From NCBI GenBank assembly GCA_014654705.1, contig JACVZY010000033.1, positions 1-64,000 of the forward strand: a stretch of 64,000 bases of DNA. The letters are read 5' to 3'. The position numbers and the translations under genes were made by a program. Position 1 is the first letter of the stretch, and every line of letters begins with the position of its first letter. The notes beneath the pieces were generated by a model. It searched no databases and was not told the origin of the DNA. It worked only from the letters and a program-made list of their open reading frames with translations. This stretch comes from Ignavibacteria bacterium. Its GTDB lineage: Bacteria; Bacteroidota; Ignavibacteria; Kapaibacteriales; UBA4661. Positions 44,612 through 54,226 of this stretch are shown piece after piece.

Positions 44612-46900
44612 TTAGCCTACGGGTACAATCTCGGTTTTATGTGCTTCGTCGGCACAAATAACCGCCATACTCACAATTTCTGCCACGTCTGCAGTGCGTT
44701 CCAGCACGTGAACCGGGCGATTCATGCCCATCATAATCGGTCCGATATATTCCGCGCCGCCAATGGAAAGAAGCATCTTGTAGGCGATATTGGCAGAATT
44801 GAGGTCGGGGAAAATGAGAACATTTGCATTGCCCTTGATGGCGCTGAAAGGGAATTGCTCGCTGACTTTCGACTCGTCAAATGCGGTGTCCGCTTGCATT
44901 TCGCCGTCAATAATAAGATGCGGGCGCTTTTGCTTGACTATTTGATATGCCTTGCGCACAGCTTTGGCATTGCCTTCATCGGATGAACCGAAATCGCTGA
45001 AGGAGAGCATAGCTACACGCGGTAGAATATCGAAACGCTCCGCCACATCCGCCGTCATCATCGCAATATCGGCAAGGTCTTCGGCGGTCGGGTGAACGCT
45101 CACGGTCGTATCGGCAAAAAAGAGCGTGTCGCCTTGCTTCGTGATAATAATGTGAATGCCGGCAAGACGCGAATAGCGCTTGTCTATGCCGATAATTTGC
45201 AGCGCAGGACGCACCGTTTCGTCATAGCGCATATTCAAGCCTGAAATCATGCCGTCTGCGTCGCCCATTGCCACCATCAGCGTTCCGTAGTAAATTCGCC
45301 GCGTCAGCAATCGCTGTGCTTGCTGAATCGTCATGCCGCGCCGCGCACGTTCACTTGCAAGGAACGTGGCATAGCGCTCAATATCAGGCGACTTTAAGGT
45401 GTCAATAATGCGAATGCTCTCCAAATTGATGTTTTGTTCTGCGGCAACGCGCTGAATTACTTCCGTGCGACCAATCAATATCGGCGAGGCAATGCCGTCG
45501 TCAGCAATAATTTCCGCCGCACGAATAATCTTCGGTTCTTCGCCCTCGGTGAGTACAATGCGCTTTTTGTCGTTGCGGGTCTGCAAGCCAATGGCAATAT
45601 TCGAGAGCAGTTGACGCTTCTTTGCCTGTCGCCCCTCAAGTTGCTGCTTGTATGCCTGCAAGTCCAGTGTGGTAATTCGTGCCACGCCGCTATCTATCGC
45701 TGCTTTCGCCACTGCGGGCGCCACAGCCGTAAGTACACGGGAATCAAACGGCTTCGGGATGATGTACTCTTTGCCAAAACGAATCGCCTCGCCGCCGTAG
45801 GCACGAAGTACCGAATCCGGCACGGATTCTTTTGTGAGCTTGGCAATGGCATAGACCGCTGCAAGTTTCATCTCGTCGTTGACCGCTTTGGCGCGTACGT
45901 CCAGCGCACCGCGAAAAATGTACGGGAAGCCGAGTACATTATTCACCTGATTCGGATTGTCGCTGCGCCCCGTTGCGCAAATAATGTCATTTCTCACCGA
46001 TGCGGCTTCGTAGTATGGAATTTCGGGGTCGGGATTGGCGAGGGCAAATAAAATCGGCTTGGGGGGCATAGAGGCAACCATTTCTTTCGAGATTAAACCG
46101 CCCTTGCTCAAGCCCAAGAACACGTCAGCAAATTTCATCGCATCGACGAGTGAAATATCTTTGTCGCCGTTGATAAATGCAGCTTTTGGCTCATCGGCTT
46201 CAATAGTACGCCCCCTGTGGACAAGACCTTTACTATCGAACATGAAAATATTCTCGCGCTTTACGCCGAGCTTGATGTACAAATTCGAGCACGCAATCGC
46301 CGACGCACCTGCACCACTGACGATCACTTTAATTTCCTCCAGCTTTTTGCCCTGAATCTCGCAAGCGTTCAGCAATCCCGCACTGCTGATAATCGCCGTG
46401 CCGTGCTGGTCGTCGTGCATGACCGGAATATTCATGCGACGTTGAAGCTCTTGCTCAATATAAAAACACTCCGGAGCTTTGATATCTTCTAGGTTGATGC
46501 CACCAAAGGTCGGCTCCAAATTTGCAACTGTGTTGATAAATTCTTCTGGATCTTGGGTTTTGATTTCGATATCGAATACATCAATATCAGCAAATTTTTT
46601 GAAGAGAACGCCCTTGCCCTCCATCACAGGTTTGCCTGCCGAAGCACCAATATTTCCTAGACCCAAAACGGCAGTGCCGTTAGAAATTACCGCCACAAGA
46701 TTGCCTTTGGCGGTGTATTCATAGACTAATTCTTCATTTTCGGCAATAGCGCGGCACGGCTCTGCCACGCCCGGCGAATATGCAAGCGAGAGGTCAAACT
46801 GAGTATTGCAGGGTTTGGTCGGGATAACTTCAATTTTCCCTTTGCGCCCCGATGAATGATACTCCAGAGCTTCTTCGACGCGGATTTTACGCTGTTTCAT
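44612..46900 (-). CDS. maeB: NADP-dependent malic enzyme with phosphotransacetylase-like domain
   Basis: A 762-residue MaeB-type enzyme that converts malate to pyruvate and CO2 with NADP+ reduction. Residues 1-~420 are the malic enzyme ([12 protein letters not shown], the [26 protein letters not shown] region, [15 protein letters not shown](P) loop [15 protein letters not shown]). Residues ~430-762 are a phosphate acetyltransferase-like domain ([18 protein letters not shown] ... [12 protein letters not shown]) that in MaeB proteins is regulatory and binds acetyl-CoA. The gene is preceded by an inverted repeat. Confidence 0.95.
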   Translation of the reverse strand: MKQRKIRVEEALEYHSSGRKGKIEVIPTKPCNTQFDLSLAYSPGVAEPCRAIAENEELVYEYTAKGNLVAVISNGTAVLGLGNIGASAGKPVMEGKGVLFKKFADIDVFDIEIKTQDPEEFINTVANLEPTFGGINLEDIKAPECFYIEQELQRRMNIPVMHDDQHGTAIISSAGLLNACEIQGKKLEEIKVIVSGAGASAIACSNLYIKLGVKRENIFMFDSKGLVHRGRTIEADEPKAAFINGDKDISLVDAMKFADVFLGLSKGGLISKEMVASMPPKPILFALANPDPEIPYYEAASVRNDIICATGRSDNPNQVNNVLGFPYIFRGALDVRAKAVNDEMKLAAVYAIAKLTKESVPDSVLRAYGGEAIRFGKEYIIPKPFDSRVLTAVAPAVAKAAIDSGVARITTLDLQAYKQQLEGRQAKKRQLLSNIAIGLQTRNDKKRIVLTEGEEPKIIRAAEIIADDGIASPILIGRTEVIQRVAAEQNINLESIRIIDTLKSPDIERYATFLASERARRGMTIQQAQRLLTRRIYYGTLMVAMGDADGMISGLNMRYDETVRPALQIIGIDKRYSRLAGIHIIITKQGDTLFFADTTVSVHPTAEDLADIAMMTADVAERFDILPRVAMLSFSDFGSSDEGNAKAVRKAYQIVKQKRPHLIIDGEMQADTAFDESKVSEQFPFSAIKGNANVLIFPDLNSANIAYKMLLSIGGAEYIGPIMMGMNRPVHVLERTADVAEIVSMAVICADEAHKTEIVPVG

Positions 46901-46911
46901 GGTTCATTACG

Positions 46912-47038
46912 AATTACGAATGAGGAATTACGAGTGAATTTTATGTTGCAAAAGAAAGAATACATCTGAATTGGCGCATTAGCAAACGTTCCGAACTACG
47001 CACACAATCGCGCAGTTCGTTATTCCTAATTCGTCATT
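46912..47038. repeat. ATTACGAAT-type inverted repeat upstream of maeB
   Basis: The arms 46912-46936 and 47014-47038 pair at 21 of 25 positions (AATTACGAATGAGGAATTACG and its near complement). The left arm also contains tandem ATTACGA units. It occupies the whole gap between maeB and mazF and would place a large imperfect hairpin in or near the maeB promoter. Confidence 0.65.
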
Positions 47039-47042
47039 TTCT

Positions 47043-47363
47043 TCAAAGATCCAGCCAGCGATACAGGCATTTTTCCACCGAATCCATATCTTGCGGCACA
47101 AGTACGCCTAAATGCTGGAGAAATTGTTCGGCACGAAGGGCGCAGAGGCGTTGCACATTAAAAACTCCTTCGCTGATAAAACGTGTTGTGACGGTTGCAT
47201 CGAACTCAGTTTCGGCTTGGCGCGCCTCGTGGGGAACGACGGCAACAAAAGGCATTACGCCATCCTCATCTTCGTGGCTCACAATTAGCGCCAGCGAGGG
47301 AGTTGCATTCTCTGTAATGCGCACGAACCATACGTCGCCGCGATGAAACTGCTGATGATTCAT
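47043..47363 (-). CDS. MazF/PemK-like endoribonuclease toxin, no antitoxin seen
   Basis: A 106-residue protein of the MazF/PemK fold. The start is ATG 47363 with CAGGAG 9 nt upstream; an in-frame TTG at 47381 is less likely. It shows RGDVWFVRITE at the N-terminus (usual RGDIwwv), the ALIVSHE strand, the TTRFISEGVFNVQRLCALRAEQ block with the conserved T/S and QI-like positions, and a long C-terminal helix. The family cleaves mRNA and is normally paired with a small antitoxin gene directly upstream; none is visible in the next 300 bp. Confidence 0.75.
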   Translation of the reverse strand: MNHQQFHRGDVWFVRITENATPSLALIVSHEDEDGVMPFVAVVPHEARQAETEFDATVTTRFISEGVFNVQRLCALRAEQFLQHLGVLVPQDMDSVEKCLYRWLDL

Positions 47364-47522
47364 AGCAAAAACTCCTGACAATCACAACGTAAGGTTAAAA
47401 AGGGCTTTACAACAACACATTATTCTCGAACGGTAGTAAGATACACGAAAAGCCACTCTTTTCAAAGATTTTCTTTTGAGTGCGTTTGCAAAATCAGCAA
47501 GAAAAACAGCTAATTGCAGTGA

Positions 47523-47858
47523 TATTTTTACTACAAGCAGATATTTGTTGAAAATTTCGAATGTCGGAGTTGTAGCACTAATACTCAAAACGACATTGCA
47601 ATGGATACCTCGCGCTACTATGCCGCCATTGAGCAAGCCAATAATTACGATGATTCTTCGACATCGGCAACAATTTTGTATCTGTCGTAGTAGAAGCCTA
47701 AAGCGCTCGTTTCTAGCCAACAATCAAATGTGGAGTCATCAGCAGCAATAGCCGCAAAAGAAATTTTTCACGATGAACAAGGGCGACAATACTTTTCATA
47801 CCTCAAAAAAAATCACTATATTTCCCAAAATCTAAGTGTGTCAAATCATGTTTCGTAA
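47523..47858 (+). pseudogene. possible decayed small ORF in the mazF-doxX gap
   Basis: In one plus-strand frame the reading is open from 47523 to 47687 (55 codons), meets TAG TAG at 47688-47693, and is open again to TAA 47856. The second part can start at GTG 47730 (VESSAAIAAKEIFHDEQG... 42 residues). Amino-acid composition looks protein-like in both parts, but there is no ATG or ribosome-binding site for the whole. It may be a gene inactivated by two adjacent stops, or chance. Nothing else is recognisable in the ~650-bp gap 47364-48010 apart from the hairpin at 47975. Confidence 0.25.
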
Positions 47859-47974
47859 TTTCTTGAGCCTTGGGTATGAGACCTGAAACGTTGGAAGTCG
47901 TCATGGTGACAACGGCTGCACAATCACATATCGGCTTGGTACTTTGATAATTTTTTTGTGTTCATGGCAGGAAA

Positions 47975-47994
47975 GGCGCATGAATAGTTGCGCC
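47975..47994 (+). promoter_or_regulatory. hairpin abutting the doxX ribosome-binding site
   Basis: GGCGCA-N8-TGCGCC forms a perfect 6-bp GC-rich stem in the leader. It ends two bases before the AAGGAGG Shine-Dalgarno sequence (47997-48003), itself 7 nt before ATG 48011. It could modulate initiation or stabilise the mRNA 5' region. Confidence 0.4.
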
Positions 47995-48010
47995 GAAGGA
48001 GGATAACTCT

Positions 48011-48472
48011 ATGCAATTCGCTCAACGAATGACTCATCTGCCGGAAGTCTGGCAGCAACGACTGGGCTACGTGATGGATGTTATGCGGATAGCCTTGGGT
48101 GTGATTTTGGTATCGAAGGCAATTTCGTTCATTGGCAACAAAGAGTATCTGGATGGGCTTTTTGCTAATGCAAAAGACCTTTGGTTTATTCCGGCAATGA
48201 TTACGCACTTCGTCATTTTAGCGCACTTGGCTGGCGGTGCAATGTTGGTTATCGGCTTGTTCTCACGTCTGGCGGCATTGGTGCAAGTTCCTATTTTGCT
48301 GGGCGCAATTTTTTATGTACAGCTTCCCCAGATGCTCCACGCCAACGAGCCGCAGCAGCTTGAATATGCCATCATGGTACTGCTGATGCTTGGGGTAGTG
48401 CTCTTGCACGGCGGCGGCACGCTTTCGGTTGACCACTATGTCTGGGGCGAACAAGCCACTGATACGCCCTAA
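48011..48472 (+). CDS. DoxX-family membrane protein
   Basis: A 153-residue protein with four predicted membrane helices and the DoxX pattern: VMDVMRIALGVILVSKAISFIGN, AHLAGGAMLVIGLFSRLAALVQVPILLGAIFYV and MVLLMLGVVLLHGGGTLSVDHYV. The role of the family is loosely tied to respiratory or redox functions. It has an unusually strong Shine-Dalgarno sequence for this genome (AAGGAGG), suggesting high expression. Confidence 0.85.
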   Translation: MQFAQRMTHLPEVWQQRLGYVMDVMRIALGVILVSKAISFIGNKEYLDGLFANAKDLWFIPAMITHFVILAHLAGGAMLVIGLFSRLAALVQVPILLGAIFYVQLPQMLHANEPQQLEYAIMVLLMLGVVLLHGGGTLSVDHYVWGEQATDTP

Positions 48473-48585
48473 AAGCATTATCTGACCTTTAGTTTTACAA
48501 GATTTCTCATCTATCTCCGGTATTTGCCGCAGATAGATTTTTTTTGCAGCCAACAAATTTTGCAATCAACAAACCGACTTGATAT

Positions 48586-49794
48586 ATGACCATGCTTACC
48601 GTTAAAAATCGCCATAATACGCGCCTTCGTGCCGGACATCTGTGGGTGTTCAGCAATGAACTCGAATCCATCCCTACCGATCTTCCCGCCGGGAGTCTGG
48701 TGGAGGTGCGCAGTGCAGGTGGGCACAGCTACGGTACGGCATTATTCAATCCGAATAGCCTCATTGCGGCACGGCTGCTGGTCTCAGATGCACAAGAGCT
48801 AGATGTGAAATTTTTTGCGCAGCGCCTTGGCGAGGCACTTGCGCTACGGCAACGCGTCTTTCCACACGAGACCAGTTACCGCCTTGTGTTCGGAGAATCT
48901 GATTTTTTACCCGGCTTGGTGATAGATCGCTACGCCGACGGCTCGACAGGAAGCGACTATTTTGTTTTGCAAACACTGTCGGTCGGTATGGATATTCGGA
49001 AAGATGCCATTGCAGAAGCGCTTCGTACGGTCTTTCCCCAGACAAAAGCTATCATCGAAAAAAACAACTCCGCACTCCGCAAGCACGACGGCTTAGACCA
49101 ACGAGAGGGCGTTCTTTGGGGCGCAGTGCCGACGGAAATCCAAATGACGGAAAACGGTGTGCTGTCGGCGCTTTCGCTGATGGAGGGGCAAAAAACCGGC
49201 TACTTTCTTGACCAAAAATTGAATCGCCTCAAGATCAAGGAACTCTCGAAGGGGTTACGTGTACTGGATTGCTTCACGAATCAAGGCGGCTTTGCGCTCC
49301 ATGCCGTTGCGGGCGGTGCAGTGTCTGCTCTGGGGCTGGATTCGTCTCTGTCAGCGATTGAACGTTGCCGCTTGAATGCAGAGCGGAACGATATGGTAGG
49401 CAAAGCAACTTTTGAATGTGAAGAGGTCTTGGATTATCTTCACGCAGCCGCAGAGCGCTTCACAGCAAGCGGCGAAAAGCCGTGGGATATGATTATCCTT
49501 GACCCACCGGCTTTTGCCAAATCTCGTGCGCAAGTATCACAAGCAAAACGCGGTTACGCAAAAATCAACCGTATGGCGCTCCGAATCTTGCCTCGTGGCG
49601 GTTTTTTGGTAACGGGCAGCTGCTCGCACCATGTATCGGAGGAAACGCTTTTGGGGGTAATTCAGGAGGAAGCACAACGAGAGCGCCGCCGCTTGCGTCT
49701 GGTCTTTCGCGGCGGACAATCGCCGTGCCACCCTGTGCTGGCGAGTATGCCGGAGACGGCGTATCTGAAATTTTTTATTTTTGAGGTGGTGTAA
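48586..49794 (+). CDS. rlmI: class I SAM-dependent rRNA methyltransferase (RlmI/RlmK-like)
   Basis: A 402-residue enzyme that methylates a cytosine of 23S rRNA at C5 in the RlmI group. An N-terminal PUA domain (RHNTRLRAGHLWVFSNELES) is followed by an EEHEE insert and a Rossmann methyltransferase: motif I VLDCFTNQGGFALHA near residue 227, LDSS for SAM binding, and motif IV ILDPPAFAKS; a SCSHH segment follows. The start is ATG 48586; ATG 48592 is also possible. Confidence 0.92.
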   Translation: MTMLTVKNRHNTRLRAGHLWVFSNELESIPTDLPAGSLVEVRSAGGHSYGTALFNPNSLIAARLLVSDAQELDVKFFAQRLGEALALRQRVFPHETSYRLVFGESDFLPGLVIDRYADGSTGSDYFVLQTLSVGMDIRKDAIAEALRTVFPQTKAIIEKNNSALRKHDGLDQREGVLWGAVPTEIQMTENGVLSALSLMEGQKTGYFLDQKLNRLKIKELSKGLRVLDCFTNQGGFALHAVAGGAVSALGLDSSLSAIERCRLNAERNDMVGKATFECEEVLDYLHAAAERFTASGEKPWDMIILDPPAFAKSRAQVSQAKRGYAKINRMALRILPRGGFLVTGSCSHHVSEETLLGVIQEEAQRERRRLRLVFRGGQSPCHPVLASMPETAYLKFFIFEVV

Positions 49795-49825
49795 AGTACT
49801 TCGAGTACAAGGGCATTATTGACTT

Positions 49826-50395
49826 TTACGCTGCACTTTGCACAATGCCATACAGAACACAATCCTGAAACTCGCCCCATTTGCAGAAATGTCGTCTCAG
49901 CACGCCTTCGTACTGCATACCAATTTTTTCCAAAACTCGTCCTGACTGGGGATTGCGAGCAAAATGTTTTGCATAGACTCGCTCCAGAGTCATTTCTTCC
50001 AGAGCATACTGCACCGCAGCACGGGCGGCTTCGGTGGCGTAACCTCGTCCCCAAAACTCTCTCCCAATCCAGTACCCAAGCTCTGCGTTGCTATGCTCTA
50101 TGCTAATATCATGCAAGCCGATTGCGCCTATTAGCGTTGTTGGATGAAGCGGTGCAGTATTGAGCGTTATCGCCCACACGCGATGGGTTCCTGCCCCGTG
50201 GAGCGCGGGTAGCTTTTCAAGCCACTCCAGAGCCATCTCAGGCAGGTAAGGGTGTGGCAAGGACGCAAGATTTTGCGCAACCTCACGGTCATTGGCAAGG
50301 GGATGTATTTTTGCCGCATCGTCGGTCATAAAAGCGCGAAGGCTTAGTCGCTCTGTTTGGAGAGCGGACAAGGTATAGAGTGGTGTAGATTCCAT
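49826..50395 (-). CDS. GNAT-family N-acetyltransferase (RimJ/RimL-like)
   Basis: A 189-residue GNAT enzyme of the RimJ/RimL type that acetylates protein N-termini or small amines with acetyl-CoA. It has QTERLSLRAFMTDDAAKI at the N-terminus, LIGAIGLHDIS, the acetyl-CoA loop YWIGREFWGRGYATEAARA (Q/RxxGxG/A variant), and NPQSGRVLEKIGMQYEG at the end. The gene is convergent with rlmI (31-bp gap) and divergent from the amidohydrolase gene. Confidence 0.92.
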   Translation of the reverse strand: MESTPLYTLSALQTERLSLRAFMTDDAAKIHPLANDREVAQNLASLPHPYLPEMALEWLEKLPALHGAGTHRVWAITLNTAPLHPTTLIGAIGLHDISIEHSNAELGYWIGREFWGRGYATEAARAAVQYALEEMTLERVYAKHFARNPQSGRVLEKIGMQYEGVLRRHFCKWGEFQDCVLYGIVQSAA

Positions 50396-50514
50396 ACGGC
50401 AAATTTACCCGAAAAATCCTCAGAAAAAAAATCTGGCACAGCGTCTTAAAGATTGTTATTTTACGCGCTTTGGCATGGAACAATTTTCTTATTCACCGTC
50501 ATCGCAACCCCATT

Positions 50515-53500
50515 ATGAAGCGCATTGTTTCGACCTTCTTCGCCTTTACCCTTCTTTTTGCCCTCATGTTCGCTGGCGCACAAAGTTTGACAGCCCAAGA
50601 GAGCTTCCCCGCAAGCAAGGGCGAAGCCGCAGATAAAAAGCCGGAGTGTTATGCTCTGACAAATGTTCGCATCGTCGTTAGCCCCACAAACACGATAGAA
50701 TCGGGAACGGTTGTGATACGCGAAGGGATTATCGAATCGGTCGGCGCGAAAATTACGATTCCGCCTGATGCTGTTATCTATGACCTCAAAGGCAAGGTGG
50801 TCTATCCGTCGTTTATTGAAATGGATAGCGATTATGGTATGCCTGCGCAGCCACCGCCGACTGCACCACAGTTCGGTCGTCGTGGAGCAGAACCGCAATA
50901 CGATTCCAAAACGCAAGGCGCGTACTCATGGAATGAATCACTCAAGCCCGAAAAGCAAGCAAGTGCAGTGTTTGTTGCCAATCCCAAAGCCGCCGATGAA
51001 CTTCGCCGCTTGGGATTTGGTGCTACGCTTTCCTTCCAGCATGACGGTATTGCGCGTGGCGTGGCAGCATTTGTTTCCTTGGGCGATGGCAAAGAAAATA
51101 CGCTCATTCTCAAAGACCGCGCCGCGGCTGAGTTGTCATTGAATCGTGGTTCGTCGCGTCAGGAATATCCGGGTTCGCTCATGGGTGTTCTTGCGCTTTT
51201 GCGCCAAACCTATCTTGATGGCGCATGGTACAAACAAGCTCGTGCTCAGGAGCCACTCAAAACCGAAACAAATCTTTCGCTTGAAGCGTGGAACGCGCTC
51301 CAGTCCTTGCCGCAAATTATGGACGTTTCCGGTAATCGCTTGAATGCATTCCGCGCTGACCGCGTTGGCGATGAAGCAGGCGTACAGTACATATTGCGCA
51401 CCTATGGCGATGAGTATGCGTACATTGAGGATGTAAAGAAGACACAAGCACCGTTTATTACCTCGCTCAATTTTCCGCTTGCCTATAATCTTGACGACCC
51501 GCTTGATGCCTTGAATGTAACACTCATGGAACTCAAAAATTGGGAACTTGCACCCACGAATCCAGCAGCTCTGGAAAAAGCAGGTGTTCAATTTGCTCTT
51601 ACCACTGCGGGTCTTCGCGCGAAGACTGATTTTATGCCGAACCTGCGGACAGCAATTAAGTACGGACTTTCCAAACAGCAAGCACTTGCAGCGCTGACGA
51701 CCGTTCCGGCACAACTTCTCAAAATGGCTGATAAAATTGGTACGATTGAAAAAGGCAAAGTGGCAAACTTGCTCGTTGCATCGGGTGATATTTTTGAAGC
51801 AGAAACGACCATTTTCCACAACTGGGTACAAGGCAAACTGTACGAACTTGCGAACCCTGCCAATGGTGACCTGCGCGGCACGTACACACTCTCACTTGCA
51901 AACGTTGGCGAATATACCTTGACCGTCAAAGGCACTGTGGCAGCACTGCAGACGGAGCTTGTGCAGCCTAACGACACCGTAAAAATCCCCGTGACAATCG
52001 ACCGCACCGGCGGCGGAAACCTTATCACGTTACGCTTTGCTAAAAAAGCTGGCGTAAAAAGCGAAATGGCACTGACGGGCTGGATTGACAGCAAAACAAA
52101 TGGTGACGCATGGTCAGGCAAAGGGCAGGACGAAGCGGGCGTGTGGTTCGCATGGTCGGCAAAGCGCGTGAAGGCTTTTGAAGCACCAGCCCCGAAACCC
52201 GACACGACCAATCCGCTTGCCAAATTGGGCAAACGCTCCTTTCCACCGGTGGAATACGGCTTCACAGCGCTTCCTAAGCAAGAAACCGTTCTCATCAAAA
52301 ATGCAACGCTTTGGACAGCGGAGAAAGACGGTGTTTTGAAGAATACCGATATTGTGCTCAAGGGCGGTAAAATTGCTGCTATCGGGAAAAATCTGACCGA
52401 AGCAGGCGCAACCATCATTGACGGTACGGGCAAACACGTTTCGCCCGGAATTATTGACGAACACTCGCATATCGCGCTGCAAGCTATCAACGAAAGTGGT
52501 CAGACCATAACCTGCGAAGTGCGTGAGGGCGATGTACTCAACCCAGAAGATATTAACATTTACCGCCAGCTTGCCGGAGGCGTTACAACATCGCACCTTT
52601 TGCATGGCTCGGCAAATTCAATTGGCGGGCAAACGCAGATTATCAAACTGCGCTGGGGTTTGGGAGCTGAACAGCTCAAGTTTGAAGGCGCTCCGGGCTT
52701 TGTGAAATTTGCTCTTGGCGAAAACGTGAAGCAAGCGAATTGGGGTGATGCCTACAATGTGCGCTTCCCGCAAACGCGCATGGGCGTTGAGCAAGTATTC
52801 GTCGATGCCTTTACCCGCGCCCGCGAATACGAAGCCGAATGGAAGAATTTTTCTGCTGCAAAGAACACATCAGCTATCGCACCGCGCCGCGACTTGGAGT
52901 TGGACGCATTGGTGGAGATTATCAATAGCAAGCGACTTATTACTTGCCATTCCTACGTTCAGTCCGAGATCACCATGCTGATGCGCGTTACAGAGCAGTT
53001 CGGTTTCCGCGTGAACACCTTTACGCACATTTTGGAAGGCTACAAAGTGGCAGACAAAATGAAAGCGCACGGCGCAAATGCTTCGTCGTTCTCGGATTGG
53101 TGGGCGTACAAAATGGAGGTTGCCGACGCTATCCCTTACAACGGCGCAATCTTGCACGCAATGGGGCTTAATGTTGCCTTCAATTCGGATGATGCCGAAA
53201 TGGCACGTCGCCTGAACCAAGAAGCCGCAAAAGCCGTTAAATACGGCGGTGTGCCGGAAGAAGAGGCATTGAAATTTGTAACGCTCAATCCGGCAAAAAT
53301 GCTGCACATTGACGCAAAGGTTGGAAGCCTGAAAGTCGGCAAAGATGCAGACGTGGTGCTATGGTCGGACAACCCTCTTTCTATCTATGCCCGCGCCGAA
53401 AAAACGTTTGTGGATGGAACACTCTACTACGACCGTGAGCGCGACGCGCAAGTACGCGAAGAAATTCGCCAAGAACGCGCCCGCCTGACACAAGCAATGA

Positions 53501-53598
53501 TGCAAGCAAAAAAAGGTGGCGCTCCCACGCAAGCAGCACCGCCACGCCGCAATTTTGAAAAAATTCATTGCGACACCATTGGCGAAGTGGGCTGGTGA
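50515..53598 (+). CDS. exported tandem amidohydrolase (degenerate plus active halves)
   Basis: A 1027-residue secreted protein starting at ATG 50515, with signal peptide MKRIVSTFFAFTLLFALMFA... cut near LTAQ. Two amidohydrolase (imidazolonepropionase/dihydroorotase-like) units are fused. In the first (~40-470) the metal motif that should read PGFIDxHxH is PSFIEMDSDYG, lacking both His, so it is probably inactive. In the second (~600-1000) the motif is PGIIDEHSHIAL (His near 650), then RLITCHSY, NTFTHILEG and NVAFNSDDAEM supply the remaining ligands. The substrate is unknown; large amidohydrolases of this architecture are typical of Bacteroidota. Confidence 0.9.
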   Translation: MKRIVSTFFAFTLLFALMFAGAQSLTAQESFPASKGEAADKKPECYALTNVRIVVSPTNTIESGTVVIREGIIESVGAKITIPPDAVIYDLKGKVVYPSFIEMDSDYGMPAQPPPTAPQFGRRGAEPQYDSKTQGAYSWNESLKPEKQASAVFVANPKAADELRRLGFGATLSFQHDGIARGVAAFVSLGDGKENTLILKDRAAAELSLNRGSSRQEYPGSLMGVLALLRQTYLDGAWYKQARAQEPLKTETNLSLEAWNALQSLPQIMDVSGNRLNAFRADRVGDEAGVQYILRTYGDEYAYIEDVKKTQAPFITSLNFPLAYNLDDPLDALNVTLMELKNWELAPTNPAALEKAGVQFALTTAGLRAKTDFMPNLRTAIKYGLSKQQALAALTTVPAQLLKMADKIGTIEKGKVANLLVASGDIFEAETTIFHNWVQGKLYELANPANGDLRGTYTLSLANVGEYTLTVKGTVAALQTELVQPNDTVKIPVTIDRTGGGNLITLRFAKKAGVKSEMALTGWIDSKTNGDAWSGKGQDEAGVWFAWSAKRVKAFEAPAPKPDTTNPLAKLGKRSFPPVEYGFTALPKQETVLIKNATLWTAEKDGVLKNTDIVLKGGKIAAIGKNLTEAGATIIDGTGKHVSPGIIDEHSHIALQAINESGQTITCEVREGDVLNPEDINIYRQLAGGVTTSHLLHGSANSIGGQTQIIKLRWGLGAEQLKFEGAPGFVKFALGENVKQANWGDAYNVRFPQTRMGVEQVFVDAFTRAREYEAEWKNFSAAKNTSAIAPRRDLELDALVEIINSKRLITCHSYVQSEITMLMRVTEQFGFRVNTFTHILEGYKVADKMKAHGANASSFSDWWAYKMEVADAIPYNGAILHAMGLNVAFNSDDAEMARRLNQEAAKAVKYGGVPEEEALKFVTLNPAKMLHIDAKVGSLKVGKDADVVLWSDNPLSIYARAEKTFVDGTLYYDRERDAQVREEIRQERARLTQAMMQAKKGGAPTQAAPPRRNFEKIHCDTIGEVGW

Positions 53599-53606
53599 TT
53601 GGGAAA

Positions 53607-53714
53607 GTGTTAAGTTTTGGATGTTGAGTGTTGGGTTTACGAGCCTGCAAGCCTGGCAAGAAAGCCTTGTCTAAGGAGGCGTACAACCTAAGAACTCAAC
53701 ACCCAAAACTTACC
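53607..53714. repeat. GTTGAGT-type dispersed inverted repeat, copy C
   Basis: The left arm 53607-53640 (GTGTTAAGTTTTGGATGTTG...) and the right arm 53688-53714 are imperfect inverted copies about 50 nt apart. 53617-53633 is a perfect 17-nt match to the minus strand of 11301-11317. It fills the gap after the amidohydrolase gene. Confidence 0.75.
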
Positions 53715-53795
53715 AATACTACGGTTCTTTGCAGCACAAATAGTTCTGTGTAATTTGTCCGTTCTGATTTGTTTCACATACCAGCGAGGAAAACG

Positions 53796-54128
53796 TTGAA
53801 ACTCAAACCCGAAAAACTTCTCGAAGAACTCAAGGTTATTGCCGAGACAATCGGTGTTCAGGTGATTATTGACAAAGGTAATTTTTCCGGTGGGCATTGC
53901 CTCGTGTACGACGAGCGCAAAATTGTCTTGAACAAACTCCTGCCGCCGGAGGTAAAAGCCGCAAAGCTCGCACAAAGCCTAACATTTTTCTCCTTGGAAG
54001 GCATCGAAATCAAGCCTGCGCTCCGCGACTTTCTGAATACCGAAAAGCAGCGCCTCGCCTCGCGCACGCAAGATGCTCTCAGCGATGAAGCACAAGCAGT
54101 CGTCAATGATGTTCTTGCGGGGGCATAA
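53796..54128 (+). CDS. small conserved-type hypothetical protein, 110 aa
   Basis: The start is placed at TTG 53796 with GAGG 6 nt before it (GAGGAAAACG); the open frame reaches 27 nt further up to another TTG. The product begins LKLKPEKLLEELKVIAETIGVQV, continues GNFSGGHCLVYDERKIVLNKLLPPEVKAAKLAQSL, and ends in a helical tail. The Gly-Gly-His-Cys motif and LNKLLPPE look conserved-type, but no characterised family is recognised. A promoter-like TTG-N19-TAATTTG lies 40-70 bp upstream. It is followed by the PEPCK-like gene after ~100 bp. Confidence 0.7.
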   Translation: MKLKPEKLLEELKVIAETIGVQVIIDKGNFSGGHCLVYDERKIVLNKLLPPEVKAAKLAQSLTFFSLEGIEIKPALRDFLNTEKQRLASRTQDALSDEAQAVVNDVLAGA

Positions 54129-54226
54129 AAGTACAGAAAAAGCATACAACAAAATCAATTACAGCATAATTTTTTCACACAACAGTCTTTGCTTCTCTAT
54201 TCCAGAGGTAAGACAATACAACACTC

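Noticed and set aside
50396-50420. Leaderless promoter TAAATTTG just before the GNAT gene
   Set aside because: The -7-like element matches, but no TTG lies at the right distance upstream, so this may be chance.
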